From Bolinopsis microptera (taxonomy: Eukaryota; Ctenophora; Tentaculata; Lobata; Bolinopsidae), in the NCBI RefSeq assembly GCF_026151205.1, contig NC_087077.1, positions 15,102,983 through 15,166,982 on the forward strand: a stretch of DNA of 64,000 bases, in the 5' to 3' direction. Below are positions 11,217 to 22,507 of this stretch, one piece after another; position 1 is the first letter of the stretch; each line of letters starts with the position of its first letter. A program made the translations under genes and the position numbers. The notes under the pieces were generated by a model. That model worked only from the letters and a program-made list of their open reading frames with translations, made no database searches and was not told the origin of the DNA.

Positions 11217-11777
11217 TTGCTTGATCTAATATTTCTTTACTGTGGTAAAGCTTTTAAAACCCCTTTTAACCAAGAATGGAATTTTTTTTCTTTTCAGAAA
11301 ATTAAAATTAATGCACTAACTCCGCTTTACCGAGAGTCCTGTGGGAAAGCTGATTTCGACAAAATTTCCTGGTTATCGAAAATTCAGATAAGTTGGGATT
11401 TCGATGTACACGAAACACTTGTAGAATTGGATACCGAAGAAACTCCCGGTGAGCAGAAAATGGTCATGCAAAGAGCCCGAAAATTGGGGGTTTTATTATT
11501 TTTTGTTTGCAATTTGACGAAAAATGTGCAGAATCCTGAAATCAAAAATATTTTGGCTACCGATGAACAAAATGATGCAACATTAAATTATATAGTATGG
11601 CAGACAATACAAATTAAAGTTATGAACACAATAGTGACATCATCATTCGTATCACATACTATTATTAATGATAAAGCGATCCGAGTCATTTTACGTCAAA
11701 TTTCTGCGATTACATTATTTACAGCACTCACGAGTCACGCCCTAATGAGATATTCCTATGTGGTCCCGCTCGCTTAA
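11217..11777 (+). CDS. Hypothetical 186-residue ORF, unrecognised
   Basis: An open frame of 561 bp that I do not recognise. It has mixed composition, no signal peptide and no repeated motif, with a moderately hydrophobic C-terminal stretch. In AT-rich DNA this length is uncommon by chance but not exceptional, and no splice or promoter evidence supports it. It ends just before a triplicated 11-bp repeat. It could be a relic of a mobile element or noise. Confidence 0.18.
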   Translation: MLDLIFLYCGKAFKTPFNQEWNFFSFQKIKINALTPLYRESCGKADFDKISWLSKIQISWDFDVHETLVELDTEETPGEQKMVMQRARKLGVLLFFVCNLTKNVQNPEIKNILATDEQNDATLNYIVWQTIQIKVMNTIVTSSFVSHTIINDKAIRVILRQISAITLFTALTSHALMRYSYVVPLA

Positions 11778-11786
11778 ACGCTAGAA

Positions 11787-11822
11787 TGCCGTACAGTGCC
11801 GTACAGTGCCGTACAGTGCCTG
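11787..11822 (+). repeat. GCCGTACAGT triplication
   Basis: Three tandem copies of an 11-bp unit (TGCCGTACAGT). Short. Confidence 0.8.
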
Positions 11823-13390
11823 TCTTGTACATACACTACCCAGTCATTATACCCAGTTCGCTTAGATTTGCTATCAATCTGCGTCAAAGCGTGACCATTA
11901 TAAACTGATCTCTTTTGTTGATTTCGACGTTTTCTCCTGAGTGAATTAATTAAGTTACTACTATTTAACTATTATAGAAGATCGAAATTGCACAAATTGT
12001 CTGGGGCTTCCAGCTTTTCCCTCTCTCCACACTCCACCCCCCCCCCCCACGCCAGGCTACCAACACTCAACAGCCCCATCAAACGAAAGACAAAGTGTAT
12101 CCTGTATAATGTCTTTGGTTGACTGCAGCAGGTGTTGCCAAAAAGACACTTGATCTCTACTATAAAGAGCTCTGTAACACTTTGACAATGTGGACTAATC
12201 AAATTATCATCACTAAATCAGGTTAATCTGTATTCTGTTCTTCAGGGAATCTGATTTATATTATTTATAGTTCTTATTTGTCAGTACTCTTTACTACTCT
12301 TTATAGGACCGGGCATGTTACCTAAGTACCGACTACCTGAGATCAGAATTGCAAATACTTACTGCAAGTGGCCACGTGAACTGACGCTAAGGACCCGGCA
12401 TGTTGCCTAAATTACCTAATTTTAAACGTTAACACGTGACACCTCTAATCCCTCCCTGGACCAACCATTGTTCCATTCTGCAAATCACAACACAAGTCAT
12501 CAGCCCCCAACCCAAACTCAAGTAGCATCCATTTCATTCCTTGGAGTGGTATCATCTATTCTTATGTTCTAACTTCTAAAGAAGGGTCGAAATATTGTTC
12601 CTATTATGATGTTAATGTTTTAAGAAGTCCAGTTCGGAGCATTAGGAGTTGACTTTAATGCCCGTTTAAATCGTGCCTCCGTAAATTGTGCCCAGAAATT
12701 TTGGGGCTATTATTTTCCGTTACATGTGAACGATCTCTAACCCAGCTTCTTTTGTTGTACATTTTTTATAAACGGTCGTTCTCAAACATTGTAATTGCTC
12801 GAAAATTGATCATATGTTCCCTGTCAAGTGTCATCAGTCTCTTAGAAGCTCAAGCTCGTTAGATATTTAAAAACTGCAATCTGGTTATTGGACATTCGAT
12901 ATGAGAACGAAACATTGCATTGAGCAGCTAATTTGGAGTACATCCAGAGATCTTACTGTAAGTGTAAACTATGGAAAGGATAATTTAGCTGAAAATGTGT
13001 GGTGAATGCCAGAGGAATGAGCATTTTCAGGACGGCATAATGAGTTGTTCTAATCGTGTGCTGATGATAACTTCTCAGTTTTTACTCGCTATTAAATGTA
13101 CCATTACGTTAATCTTTGGTATTCATCATCTCTCTGTTTCTATTGAACCAATTATTTCAACTTTTTGGGCTATTGAACTTAGGTAGTATCCAAGAAACCC
13201 GACCCAGTCCGCGGACTGCTTATGCCATGATGGTAAGCAGATCATATGAATGGTATATATTGAATGCAATTAGTAATAAGTTGCAACAAGCATTCATTTT
13301 AACGTTGTAAATTGAGCTGAATTAAATTAACGATTACAATTCGAATAGGGTATAACATAAGTCATTCGATTTCTGGGGAGCCATGCAAAG
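11823..13390. other. Intergenic, no gene seen
   Basis: Contains a C homopolymer near 12037-12049 and a repeated phrase ACCGGGCATGTTACCTAA / CCCGGCATGTTGCCTAA (12309 and 12392), indicating a small local duplication. No supported ORF. Confidence 0.35.
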
Positions 13391-13399
13391 GGAGCAACG

Positions 13400-13783
13400 C
13401 TATGTCGGTCCATCTGGACGCGAGCAGGGAAACATGAAGGACATGGACATGTTACTCTCGGGACAGGACATGCAATTCTTAAGAAGGTTTTTCTGAAATA
13501 AGAAGTCTCTAGCATTCTCTGTGAAGGCCGTGGGTCCATTGATTTCGTCTAGTACTAGTAGACAGCTAGTAGAGTACCATGTCATGAATTGGAATAGTTG
13601 TTGTTGCACGATACTAGTCTTAACTCGTTGCTTCCAACAAATCGATTGAAGAGAATCGGTATCTGAAAAGTTTTTAATCATACTAAGATCTTGATTGCTT
13701 GTGTAAATATCTTCAAAGCATGCAGCGACAGCATTAGTAGTGAGAGCACTAGGAAACAAAACGTAGACACCTCCTTCTGATGC
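13400..13783 (-). CDS. Hypothetical minus-strand ORF, unrecognised
   Basis: About 125 codons open on the minus strand, with several cysteines and a C-terminal CPESNMSMSFMFPCSRPDGP. Upstream of its first ATG the frame stays open to a possible acceptor-like GCATCAG. It has protein-like composition but no family is recognised and no partner exon was found, so it may be a chance ORF or an exon of an unidentified gene. Confidence 0.2.
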   Translation of the reverse strand, partial: ASEGGVYVLFPSALTTNAVAACFEDIYTSNQDLSMIKNFSDTDSLQSICWKQRVKTSIVQQQLFQFMTWYSTSCLLVLDEINGPTAFTENARDFLFQKNLLKNCMSCPESNMSMSFMFPCSRPDGPT

Positions 13784-14636
13784 GTCAGTGCACGATATTC
13801 ACTTCTGCTTTGTTTCTATAGAGGTATTCTGATGACTGGACAATGGACATGGACACCATCTTCCTTTCGTGAATTTTATTATACTTTTTTAGATATAATT
13901 ATAGGATTTGAACTTGCATGGATCGTATTTTATGATGAAGTCTGACTTTAGCGAAATGAATTAATGGTTGAACTACTAACAATCGTATTAAGGTGCCATT
14001 TGGGCCATTTGTACTCTGAGTTGATTGCTACAGTTTATGAATAATATAATTTGCATAGATCATTAGTAATATTTGTATGCTCACTCCGTCTCGGCTCCAA
14101 TCATCTCGCGCTTGTTAATGCCGAGATGATACTATTGTACAGTCAGGCTACACCGGGGCTGCTATTAAACTATTATGATGCGACCTAGCAGCTGAGGTTC
14201 TTGAGATAATTATAGGTTCTTCAGATTATTATAAAGCTGTTATAGGCTTATCGCCTGCTAATCATTTCGTCTCAACCATCGCTAAGTAAGTCATTATAAC
14301 GTAAGAACAGTTCTAATTTGATAGTTTCATTTTTAACCTCTGATTATCCATTCGAATTTAGGCCGTGTTTAAATCGCTATAAGAATGATATAATTTTACT
14401 TGCACATACATTTTGAAAATTGACCACCAATTATTGTACTCGAACCACGATTTTTGTATCTTTGCATTATCTTTTAACCCATCAAAAGGAAACAATCAAG
14501 TTTGAGAAGGTTAGAATCTAGATTCTTTTTGTTCTTCTACTGTACCGATTTATACAAGTTAATAACCAAACTAGTTTTTTCTCTAATTTTGTTTACTGGA
14601 ATTAACCTATCTCTGTTGTCGCAGTATCGCAACAGC
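13784..14636. other. Intergenic / 5' region of GPCR-B
   Basis: Nothing recognised up to a candidate 3' splice site at about 14624 (TCTCTGTTGTCGCAG) just before the GPCR-B start. This suggests a 5'UTR intron, so the upstream in-frame codons from 14502 are probably not translated. Confidence 0.4.
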
Positions 14637-16094
14637 ATGGACTTGGAACCGGAAGCTACAACGACATTTCACATTATCCAACAGAATGAATCAGGATATG
14701 AAACAGCATTGAAACCAGATGTCAAGCCCGAGATGATGGAGCAAGAATTTATTACCATGGTCGTGGAGACACTTCCGACATCAATATTTGAAGGTTTGAC
14801 CATGAAAGTGGAACCATTACCTACGGCCTTGGCAATACAATCATCTCCCGGTACCATTCCTGAACTTATAACAATGGTTATGGAACTTATTACCGATAAA
14901 TTCGATAACGAAGGCCTCATTATTGGAGTTGCTACAGAGATGCACCGTAACGGGACAGAACTTACGAGTGTAACTTCACTCGACCATTTTATTGGAGCTG
15001 TGGCGATCTTTCTGACAATTATTGGAATCATAGGCAATGCTCTGTCTTTTGTTTACTTCTGGAAAAGACGAAGAAAAAAAATTCATGACTTTCTCTATTT
15101 ATTAATCTCGGTTGTTGACGCTTTGACTTCTGCGGCAAGTTTTCCAGTCATAGTGTCCCTGTTCAATTCAAGATCTGAAATGCTGTTTAGTAACATGGGG
15201 ATCTGCTATTCATGGCCGGTTATATTCTACCTTCTTATCAGAGTTTCAATGTTGTTGGTTATTTTCATCAGTGTGACCAGGGCTATCGCTATCGTGAAAC
15301 CACTAAAACGCATCGTAAATCTTCAGCTCAAACATATGCTTTTAGCAGTGCTCAGTTATTCTGTCCTATTGATCACGACGGACTTAACTTTCCTCTTAAC
15401 TGGAAATGGGCTGATTAAAAAAGAAATTCGGTATATAAAAGAAGTCTCCTTTTGTGAAATTTTCACCATGTCTGGGCAATTGGAAAAGAACGGGCATTTT
15501 CAATCAAAATGGTCAACTCGTCTCTACTCAGGAATTCTTCATCTTGAGCTCATTGTACCAAGTTTGCTAGTGTTCTCAAGCTTCTTAGTGAGCACGATTT
15601 CTTTGACGAGAAGAAAAGCAATGCATAGTGAAGATGAAAAGAGGTTCCGGAGAGTCTCGGTTACCATAGGGCTCTTTACCGCTATATTTCTCATCTGTTA
15701 CCTGCCATGTTTTGTACTGCAGGTCATTTACTTTATCTCCCTCTTTAATGTAAGATTAAACTTCGTTGGGAATAACGGATTTCGTCAATATGGCCATTTG
15801 CTGATCCAGTTTGCCCTCCCTCTACTTAATGTAGCTATCAATCCCTGCCTTTATTTACTTAGGATGCCACGATATCGAACTTGGATGACAGAGGTATACA
15901 CTATAGTGAGATGCCCAAACAGAAGTGGAAGTAGTGCTCCAAGAGAAACTGGAGGATTGAAAGAAGACGAGCAGCTCTGCCTTAACATAGAGTCGTCTTT
16001 CCAGGACAAATCTTTACAAAACTTATTGAGTGATTCTGCGGCAACAAAAAGGACCCATATCGCATTGATCGACCGATCGTACAAAGACCTGTAG
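14637..16094 (+). CDS. GPCR-B: class A (rhodopsin-like) G protein-coupled receptor, intact
   Basis: 485 codons from the chosen ATG (14637). The frame stays open back to an ATG at 14502, but an acceptor-like CAG at about 14624 and the lack of matching sequence in the paralogue favour the later start. An acidic N-terminus of about 110 residues has one N-glycosylation site (NES) and a degenerate repeat (ITMVVETLP / ITMVMELIT). TM1 contains GIIGNALSF. TM3 ends SVTRAIAIVKP, a DRY variant with T for D. Candidate disulfide cysteines are in GICYSWP (before TM3) and SFCEIF (ECL2). TM6 has ICYLPCF and TM7 has VAINPCLYLLR, a good NPxxY. A Ser-rich tail follows. Ligand unknown. It is a tandem duplicate of the pseudogene at 8934-10099. 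Confidence 0.9.
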   Translation: MDLEPEATTTFHIIQQNESGYETALKPDVKPEMMEQEFITMVVETLPTSIFEGLTMKVEPLPTALAIQSSPGTIPELITMVMELITDKFDNEGLIIGVATEMHRNGTELTSVTSLDHFIGAVAIFLTIIGIIGNALSFVYFWKRRRKKIHDFLYLLISVVDALTSAASFPVIVSLFNSRSEMLFSNMGICYSWPVIFYLLIRVSMLLVIFISVTRAIAIVKPLKRIVNLQLKHMLLAVLSYSVLLITTDLTFLLTGNGLIKKEIRYIKEVSFCEIFTMSGQLEKNGHFQSKWSTRLYSGILHLELIVPSLLVFSSFLVSTISLTRRKAMHSEDEKRFRRVSVTIGLFTAIFLICYLPCFVLQVIYFISLFNVRLNFVGNNGFRQYGHLLIQFALPLLNVAINPCLYLLRMPRYRTWMTEVYTIVRCPNRSGSSAPRETGGLKEDEQLCLNIESSFQDKSLQNLLSDSAATKRTHIALIDRSYKDL

Positions 16095-16429
16095 AAATTC
16101 AAATAGCAATTACTATGCAGTAAGATATCATTTCTGTAGAGAGAATGATTTAATGCTTTACTGATATTTTAAAAGAACACCGCTGTACAATTGTTCAAAA
16201 AAAGTAAAAAACAAAACAAGATGGTTTTTCAAGAGCCTTTTTTGTGAAGCGCTCGCTCCACTTTCAGAGTTCAGACTGAGGCCTCCTCCGCTGACGTCTG
16301 TTTTAGCTACTGTAGAATACCGTCCAAAGTCCTCCAAAGTGTTGTTTCCTGGAAATGACATCGGATGCATGTACACTTTTGGCTGTATATCTGATTCATT
16401 TTCATTGCTGATTTAATTTGAATTTTCTA

Positions 16430-16435
16430 AATAAA
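16430..16435 (+). terminator. AATAAA polyadenylation signal candidate for GPCR-B
   Basis: First canonical AATAAA after the GPCR-B stop, about 335 nt downstream. Plausible but unproven. Confidence 0.4.
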
Positions 16436-17610
16436 ATTTGCATTTGTTTGATTGCTGAAGACCATGAAATTTATATGTTAAATTAAATATTAAATGTTTT
16501 TCGTGTATCTTTATCTTATTAATCCAAACACGTATCTTCTTTCGCTGGCATTGTTCTGAAGGCTTTTTCTAAAGAAGAATCCTGATTTGGATTGACAATT
16601 AAAAGAAAATGATTCGAAAATGGCCTAAACTTTCAGATATGCATATTTGACTTGCAGCCATTACTGCATGGTGCCAATGAAAATTTGATGATTATGATAA
16701 CACATCTTTGATACATTTAAGCGAAATAACGCCTACAGTAAAAAACAATCGCTGTCAAAATCTTTGAATGCGAAATTGAAATAAAGTCAATAAGTTTTTT
16801 AAAAACTTTGAATTCGAAAATGAATAATAATCAATAATTTTTCGAAATAATCAAATCAATAATTTTTCGAAACTACCCATTTAAACTTAATTGAGAATTT
16901 GAATATGTATTGTCCACATTCTCGATTAAGTTTGCTACGAAATATCAATAGCCATACAATCATAGCTCATGCAAATAATCTTGTGGCAATCATTATAAAA
17001 TATTGAATGGTTACAACTTTATACTTTCATGATTATTATCTGATGTAGCTAGCTACTTGCATACATTATCTTTATGATTTAAATGGCTTCACAATTGAAC
17101 ACTAAAACTAACGAACCCTGCAGAATTGTAACCTTGTACATTTTCATCGGTGTGGATCATAACTGATAAGATATAATTGTATGTCACACTTTAGTTTTGG
17201 AAAAAATCAAGAACGAGATAATTTGTTAAATTATAACCGTATAATCGCTATTCCCAAAGGATAATTCTGAAAATTACATACAAAATAACCTATAATTCGG
17301 GGCTGATCCCATAACAATTCCATGATAGGTTTACCCGTTTAATAGCTGTTCATTATAGTTATACCTAAGTTGTGAAGTTGTATAATCAATTGCTATTTGC
17401 TTCAATTCTATTTCTTTTTACATTAACCAGCTTATTTTACTATTTGTAAAAAATTTTACGAGCTTGTTTTTTACTGGGCTTCCATCAGTCTCTGATCATA
17501 TGACAAATGGTTTCGGTTAGTAACCTGTATCAGTGTATTTGTGTGAGGATTAGAATCGATTCGGTTAAGATTAAAAACATGACATAACTTGTCTAATTTC
17601 TATATCTAGT
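16436..17610. other. AT-rich intergenic, no gene seen
   Basis: Between GPCR-B and the convergent iGluR. The phrase AATAATTTTTCGAAATAATCAA recurs near 16830 and 16860. No supported ORF. Confidence 0.4.
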
Positions 17611-20337
17611 TTATGAGAGAACTAAACTATTTCTGACGCTTCCAATGTTCATGTTCAGTCTTATTGACGATATAGTGCCCCCTATTTTAGAGGCTTGAGG
17701 AAGCAAGTATTCTCTTCTTAAGTCAAGTCTTGATTTGAGAGCTCTAGAAAAGGTAACACCTGGGTACCTCACGCAGTCTGCGATGCTTGAGTAGAGAATC
17801 TCACCTGTCACAATGATAAGAGACAAGCATATTCCAGCTCCAAGGATGTAGAACGCTCCTCCCAGCATCTTCATGTCCAGGACAACGTCGTTACCGACCT
17901 TCTGATCACAGAGAACCTTTTTGGCTGACCACTTCGACCACAAGTAATCAATCACTCCTTTCTCTCTGTACTGCAACAGATATTTATCCACTAGATTCTT
18001 ATATGGGGATCCTTTTGGTAGACCAAAGCTGTACTCAAAGGACTGAAACTCATTTCCTATGATGAACATGTCGCAGTCATCCTTGAGATGATGCCTCAGA
18101 ATAGGACCCTCGTCTATGAAGACGAATGAGCCGTTCCTCAACCTCTCCAAAGCCTCCTCCAATGATGCCAACTCAACTCCTCTCTCAGCTATCTGGGTGT
18201 AGACTTTGTCTTTGTTGGTCAGTAGGAGCGTTTCTGGGTTTCTGTTCCCTATCACACCCCACTCGTACTTGCTTTGTCCTAGGAGGCTCTGGACATCTTC
18301 TATTTGGACCCCTAAGTTGGACAAGGTCATGAAGGCTGTCAGATTTGCCGTGTACACTGACATGATGATGAGCATGAAGAACCACCATGAGAAAAGGAGG
18401 AACCTACCGGACATTGAGTAAGGGAAGAGTCTGGTGTTCTTCCCAACTAACCCTGATCCTACCATCCAAACGGAGTTGTAGAAAGACGTTTCCAGCGAGC
18501 TCTTGTCCTCCACTTTGTCGACCAGACAGCCTGTGCTGTTGGACCTCTGACGGAGTATGTTCGCTCCCTTTGTAGATCTCCATAAATCACAACTTCTACA
18601 ACTACATAGTTTCATGGCGTGCAATCTGGCTCCGTGGATACCCATTGGTGAGATCTTGCTCATTATTCCAATAAGCATTGCTACAACGAAATTGACCATT
18701 AAAAGTGATGCAAAGACTGTTTTGTCAAAAGGCGAAAGGAAGAACCACGGATTGTTAGTCCCTGATTCAGCTTTTACTATTGCTGTGATCGCTGCGTCCA
18801 TGAAGGGATATCCAAAATCAATAACTTCTTTTCTAGCCACACTGGTGGACAAAGGCAATGGCACCATGTCTATTCGAGATCCCTTCAGTTCATTTATCAG
18901 GCCACTCCATTCCTTCGTAATAGGATCGTATCCTCCCCAATGTCCATCTGGAGGTTTAACGTACTCGTATGTGAAACCAAGATCTATAGCCAGCATCTGG
19001 ACAATGTCATCACACATGCCTGTCCAACACCGATTCCCCTCACAATTATCTGATATCTCGTACATAAAGGGACCTTCAGCCAGGGCCCCCAATCTAAGGT
19101 GAACACCTTCAATGTCATTGGCAATGTGTGAGGGAACTTGGTAGGTTCCACCAAGAAATGTAAGTTTCCCGAACAGCTCAATATGCGAGGTGTTATGCCA
19201 GTGTCCAACTGTCTGGAAATTATCATCTCTGAAGTTGACTATGTCGTAAACAACCCTGGTGCTAACTCCAGTGCTTGTAAAGTTAATTTTACCTACCACC
19301 CCAGTATACTCAACTGAGAGGAGAGCATCGAGGACCTCTGGCCCTGAACTCCATCCCTCTTTAGAGAAACACTCTATACCAGACTGTTGCGGAGAACCAA
19401 TACTTCTTAAAGCCTGAGTGGAGAGGCCGAATGCATCGTACATCAGCAAGCTGTAGATCGTAAGATCGGTTACAGATGTTTCATCGCTTGATAAAAGGTA
19501 TGAGTCTTTGAACCTCCTGTAGGAATCTGTCTTAGTAACCGCCGCTCTCAAGCCAATCAAACCTTCGTAGTAGCTCGCGAAGGATCCGTTGATCATCAAA
19601 CTGGCTGGCTGAGAGACTGATGCCTCCGTGATGATCCAAACATACCCCTCTCCCATAAGTCCCATTTCATGGGCTTCTTCTAAAATGTTTCTAACATATT
19701 CCGACCCACAGTGTAGCAGAATCACCTTTGCCAAACTCGTTTTCAGCTCTTGAAGTTGGAAAGACACATTTGGACCGCCCTTATTCCTGTCGAAGAAGAG
19801 TGTGTGCTTTACAGTGTGTCCATAGTGCTTATTGATCATATTTTGAAGTTCGGCTATACCGTTCATTCCATATGAATCTGATGAAGCCATAATGGATATT
19901 TCTTTCCATTCGAACAGTTCCAGTAAATCGTAAATAGCACGACCCTGATAGTTGTCAGGAGGAGACAGCCTCAAGAGGTAGTCCCTATCACTGTTTTTCA
20001 GGTAGGGATCAGTAGCAGAAACCGATACAAGAGGGATGTTCAGTGGAGAGACCACATCAGCGTGAACAGCTGTATCCTGTGAAGTTGAGGAAGAGACAAC
20101 AACAGCTGCACCAGCTGCAATGACCTTGCAGCAAGCATCCACATTGTCTAGCAGGGTTTCACCGTACTCTTGGGTTATTATTGTGATGTTGAGCTTTTTC
20201 TCCGCGAAACGTACGATTTTCTGCCATGCTCTGTCGTAAGGATCTCCCTTCCGGTAAAGAAGACCGACCTTAACATCGGATGATGTAACCATAGTAATAA
20301 CAAGCCCTGCTAGACATGGTAGTGTTCGGAACATCAC
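17611..20337 (-). CDS. Ionotropic glutamate receptor subunit, single exon
   Basis: 908 residues with the full iGluR layout. Signal peptide about 1-20; amino-terminal (PBP1-like) domain about 22-390; ligand-binding S1 about 405-535, with PLSTSVARKEVIDF supplying the carboxylate-binding Arg502; M1 about 541-560; pore loop in NSVWMVGSGLVGKNTRL (620-636); M3 with the gating motif VYTANLTAFMTL (661-672); S2 with IDEGPILRH giving the amine-contacting Glu743, and a Cys755/Cys810 pair; M4 about 825-850. It should form a tetrameric ligand-gated cation channel in the plasma membrane. The aligned Q/R/N-site position appears to be Val or Gly rather than Q/N. The M1-M2 linker is long and Cys-rich (KLCSCRSCDLW). 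Absence of introns is unusual for animal iGluRs. Whether it binds glutamate or glycine cannot be told here. Confidence 0.95.
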   Translation of the reverse strand: MMFRTLPCLAGLVITMVTSSDVKVGLLYRKGDPYDRAWQKIVRFAEKKLNITIITQEYGETLLDNVDACCKVIAAGAAVVVSSSTSQDTAVHADVVSPLNIPLVSVSATDPYLKNSDRDYLLRLSPPDNYQGRAIYDLLELFEWKEISIMASSDSYGMNGIAELQNMINKHYGHTVKHTLFFDRNKGGPNVSFQLQELKTSLAKVILLHCGSEYVRNILEEAHEMGLMGEGYVWIITEASVSQPASLMINGSFASYYEGLIGLRAAVTKTDSYRRFKDSYLLSSDETSVTDLTIYSLLMYDAFGLSTQALRSIGSPQQSGIECFSKEGWSSGPEVLDALLSVEYTGVVGKINFTSTGVSTRVVYDIVNFRDDNFQTVGHWHNTSHIELFGKLTFLGGTYQVPSHIANDIEGVHLRLGALAEGPFMYEISDNCEGNRCWTGMCDDIVQMLAIDLGFTYEYVKPPDGHWGGYDPITKEWSGLINELKGSRIDMVPLPLSTSVARKEVIDFGYPFMDAAITAIVKAESGTNNPWFFLSPFDKTVFASLLMVNFVVAMLIGIMSKISPMGIHGARLHAMKLCSCRSCDLWRSTKGANILRQRSNSTGCLVDKVEDKSSLETSFYNSVWMVGSGLVGKNTRLFPYSMSGRFLLFSWWFFMLIIMSVYTANLTAFMTLSNLGVQIEDVQSLLGQSKYEWGVIGNRNPETLLLTNKDKVYTQIAERGVELASLEEALERLRNGSFVFIDEGPILRHHLKDDCDMFIIGNEFQSFEYSFGLPKGSPYKNLVDKYLLQYREKGVIDYLWSKWSAKKVLCDQKVGNDVVLDMKMLGGAFYILGAGICLSLIIVTGEILYSSIADCVRYPGVTFSRALKSRLDLRREYLLPQASKIGGTISSIRLNMNIGSVRNSLVLS

Positions 20338-21680
20338 TGATGTTTAAAACCAGGTCCTGAAAATACAGGGTGAGGTTTCTTAAGCTAGTGATGAAATGAA
20401 GCTTGAATTTCGGTCGTAATAGATACTTTATCAGAGCAAGATTGAAGTTTATTTTAAAAACGAAACGGACGCGACGCAAATATTTATGAATAACGACTAG
20501 CCACTGAAATTGATGTAATTTCACGCAATCAACGCAAGCTAAAACTAAAAGGCTATGTTACTGTATTAAGACGAAAATATCGCATAAAATTAAACGTTTA
20601 CAGATAAAATTTAGCTGCGGAAATTGATGGCAGCTGCAGTGCACAAAAGTGATAGCACCTCCCATAGTCTTATCTTATAACGATTCTACATATCAAGAAT
20701 TTGAGAGCGTTAATCAAACTTTGCTGAATAACACAAAAAATAACTGGCTGTGTTGCTGTAGACCTGAAATTAGGAAGGCCGAGAGAATAATTGAGAAGTC
20801 ACGAATTTAAATTAGACATGGTGCATTCAGTCTGGCATGCAAATAATTGGCTCGATTTAATTACATTAGAAGTGATGTTAAACCATGACTCATGAGTCAA
20901 TTGCAAAATTTGAATTGTAAAATTTAAATATATTAAAAATTAACTCTCCCTTTGTTCATCACTTATAATATTTGTTCTTCAAAGTTAATTGAGAAAAAGA
21001 TCTGCGAAGTTTTTACTGGCACTCAAATTTTTAATTTTGCTATTACACCTTCTAAAAATACGCGAATACAATACTGCTATGAAATAAATAGTAAGTAAAA
21101 CATGACATAAAACATTACATATTTGTAAAATGGACAATTACGTTATACTTATTTCGAAAATTTAGAAACCGTAGAAGTTTTAACAAGAGTTTAATCCAAG
21201 CTGCTGTAATTATAGTAATTATGTAATTGTATAATTAACCTAAATGAATTGTTCGAAAGCCAAAGCTTGTACCAAATCGAAGATTAAAGATGATGTTTCT
21301 CTTTACTTAGAACCCGGATGTGTTACCTGTAGAGCTAACGATTAGTCGACAGTTTGGTCGAAACTCAAAGACTGGAATAGTTTTAAAATTCCGTAAATCG
21401 TGCAGTTTATAGTTTATACCTGATTCATGTTTGAGATGTAAATGACGACCACCATTGATAAGAACTGATACAAAGTTTTCAGAAGTGATCTTTTATAAAT
21501 TATAATTGAGTTATGGTGATTTAGAGCCAATATTAGTTTTGACTTTCGACTATTAACTTTCGACTAATTAGCACATAATTTCCGGGTACTAAGAGCTGAT
21601 TAGGAGCAGTAACGAAGTTTGAACTTAATAAATGAATCTATAAAAGAGTTTTGCAAGTCTTGGAGGATGTACTACATGCG
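20338..21680. other. 5' flank of the iGluR gene, no gene seen
   Basis: AT-rich. No ORF, RNA gene or element could be supported. The iGluR promoter presumably lies here on the minus strand, but no TATA or initiator is convincing. Confidence 0.35.
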
Positions 21681-21684
21681 TTGT

Positions 21685-22507
21685 CGAACAAGAAAGAATA
21701 CAATTCAGTCATGTACAATTCGCTATTCAGTGAAGTACAATATTTTAATCACGTACAATTCGGTCACGTTCTATTCAGTGAAGTACAATAATTGAATCAC
21801 GTACAATTCAGTCATGTACTATTCAGTGAAGTACTATAATTTAATCACGTACAATTCAGTAACGTACTGTTCAGTGATGTACAATAATTTAATCACGTAC
21901 AATTCAGTCATGTACAATTCAGTGAAGTAAAATAATTTAATCACGTACAATTCAGTCACGTTCTATTCAGTGAAGTACAATAATTTAATCACGTACAATT
22001 CAGTAACGTACTGTTCAGTGAAGTACAATAATTGAATCACGTACAATTCAGTCACGTACTATTCAGTGAAGTACAATAATTTAATCACGTACAATTCGGT
22101 CCTGTACTATTCAGTGAAGTACAATAATTTAATCACGTACAATTCGGTCATGCACTATTCAGTGAAGTACAATAATTTAATCACGTACAATTCAGTCACG
22201 TACTATTCAGTGAAGTACAATAATTTAATCACGTACAATTCAGTCACGTACTATTCAGTGAAGTATAATAATTTAATCACGTACAATTCAGTCACGTACT
22301 ATTCAGTGAAGTACGATAATTTAATCACGTACAATTCAGTCCTGTACCATTCAGTGAAGTACTATAATTTAATCACGTACAATTCAGTAACGTACTATTC
22401 AGTGAAGTACAATAATTTAATCACGTACAATTCAGTCACGTACTATTCAATGAAGTACAATAATTTAATCACGTACAATTCAGTCACGTACTATTCAATG
22501 AAGTAAG
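21685..22507 (+). repeat. 48-bp tandem satellite, about 17 copies
   Basis: The unit is built from AATTTAATCACGTACAATTC, AGTCACGTACTATTC and AGTGAAGTACAAT. The period is 48 bp (16 codons), so one frame stays open for 146 codons at 22066-22506 (YNNLITYNSVTYYSVK repeats). Each unit has two or three CACGTA motifs. Copies at the left edge are more diverged than those in the centre. The open frame is most simply a by-product of a period divisible by three. Confidence 0.93.

Noticed and set aside
14502-14636. Extending GPCR-B by 45 residues upstream
   Set aside because: A plausible 3' splice site (GTTGTCGCAG) lies between the two ATGs, and the paralogue shows no equivalent sequence.
22066-22506. 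146-codon repetitive ORF as a structural protein
   Set aside because: It is contained wholly within a satellite whose period is 48 bp, with no start or stop context outside the array.
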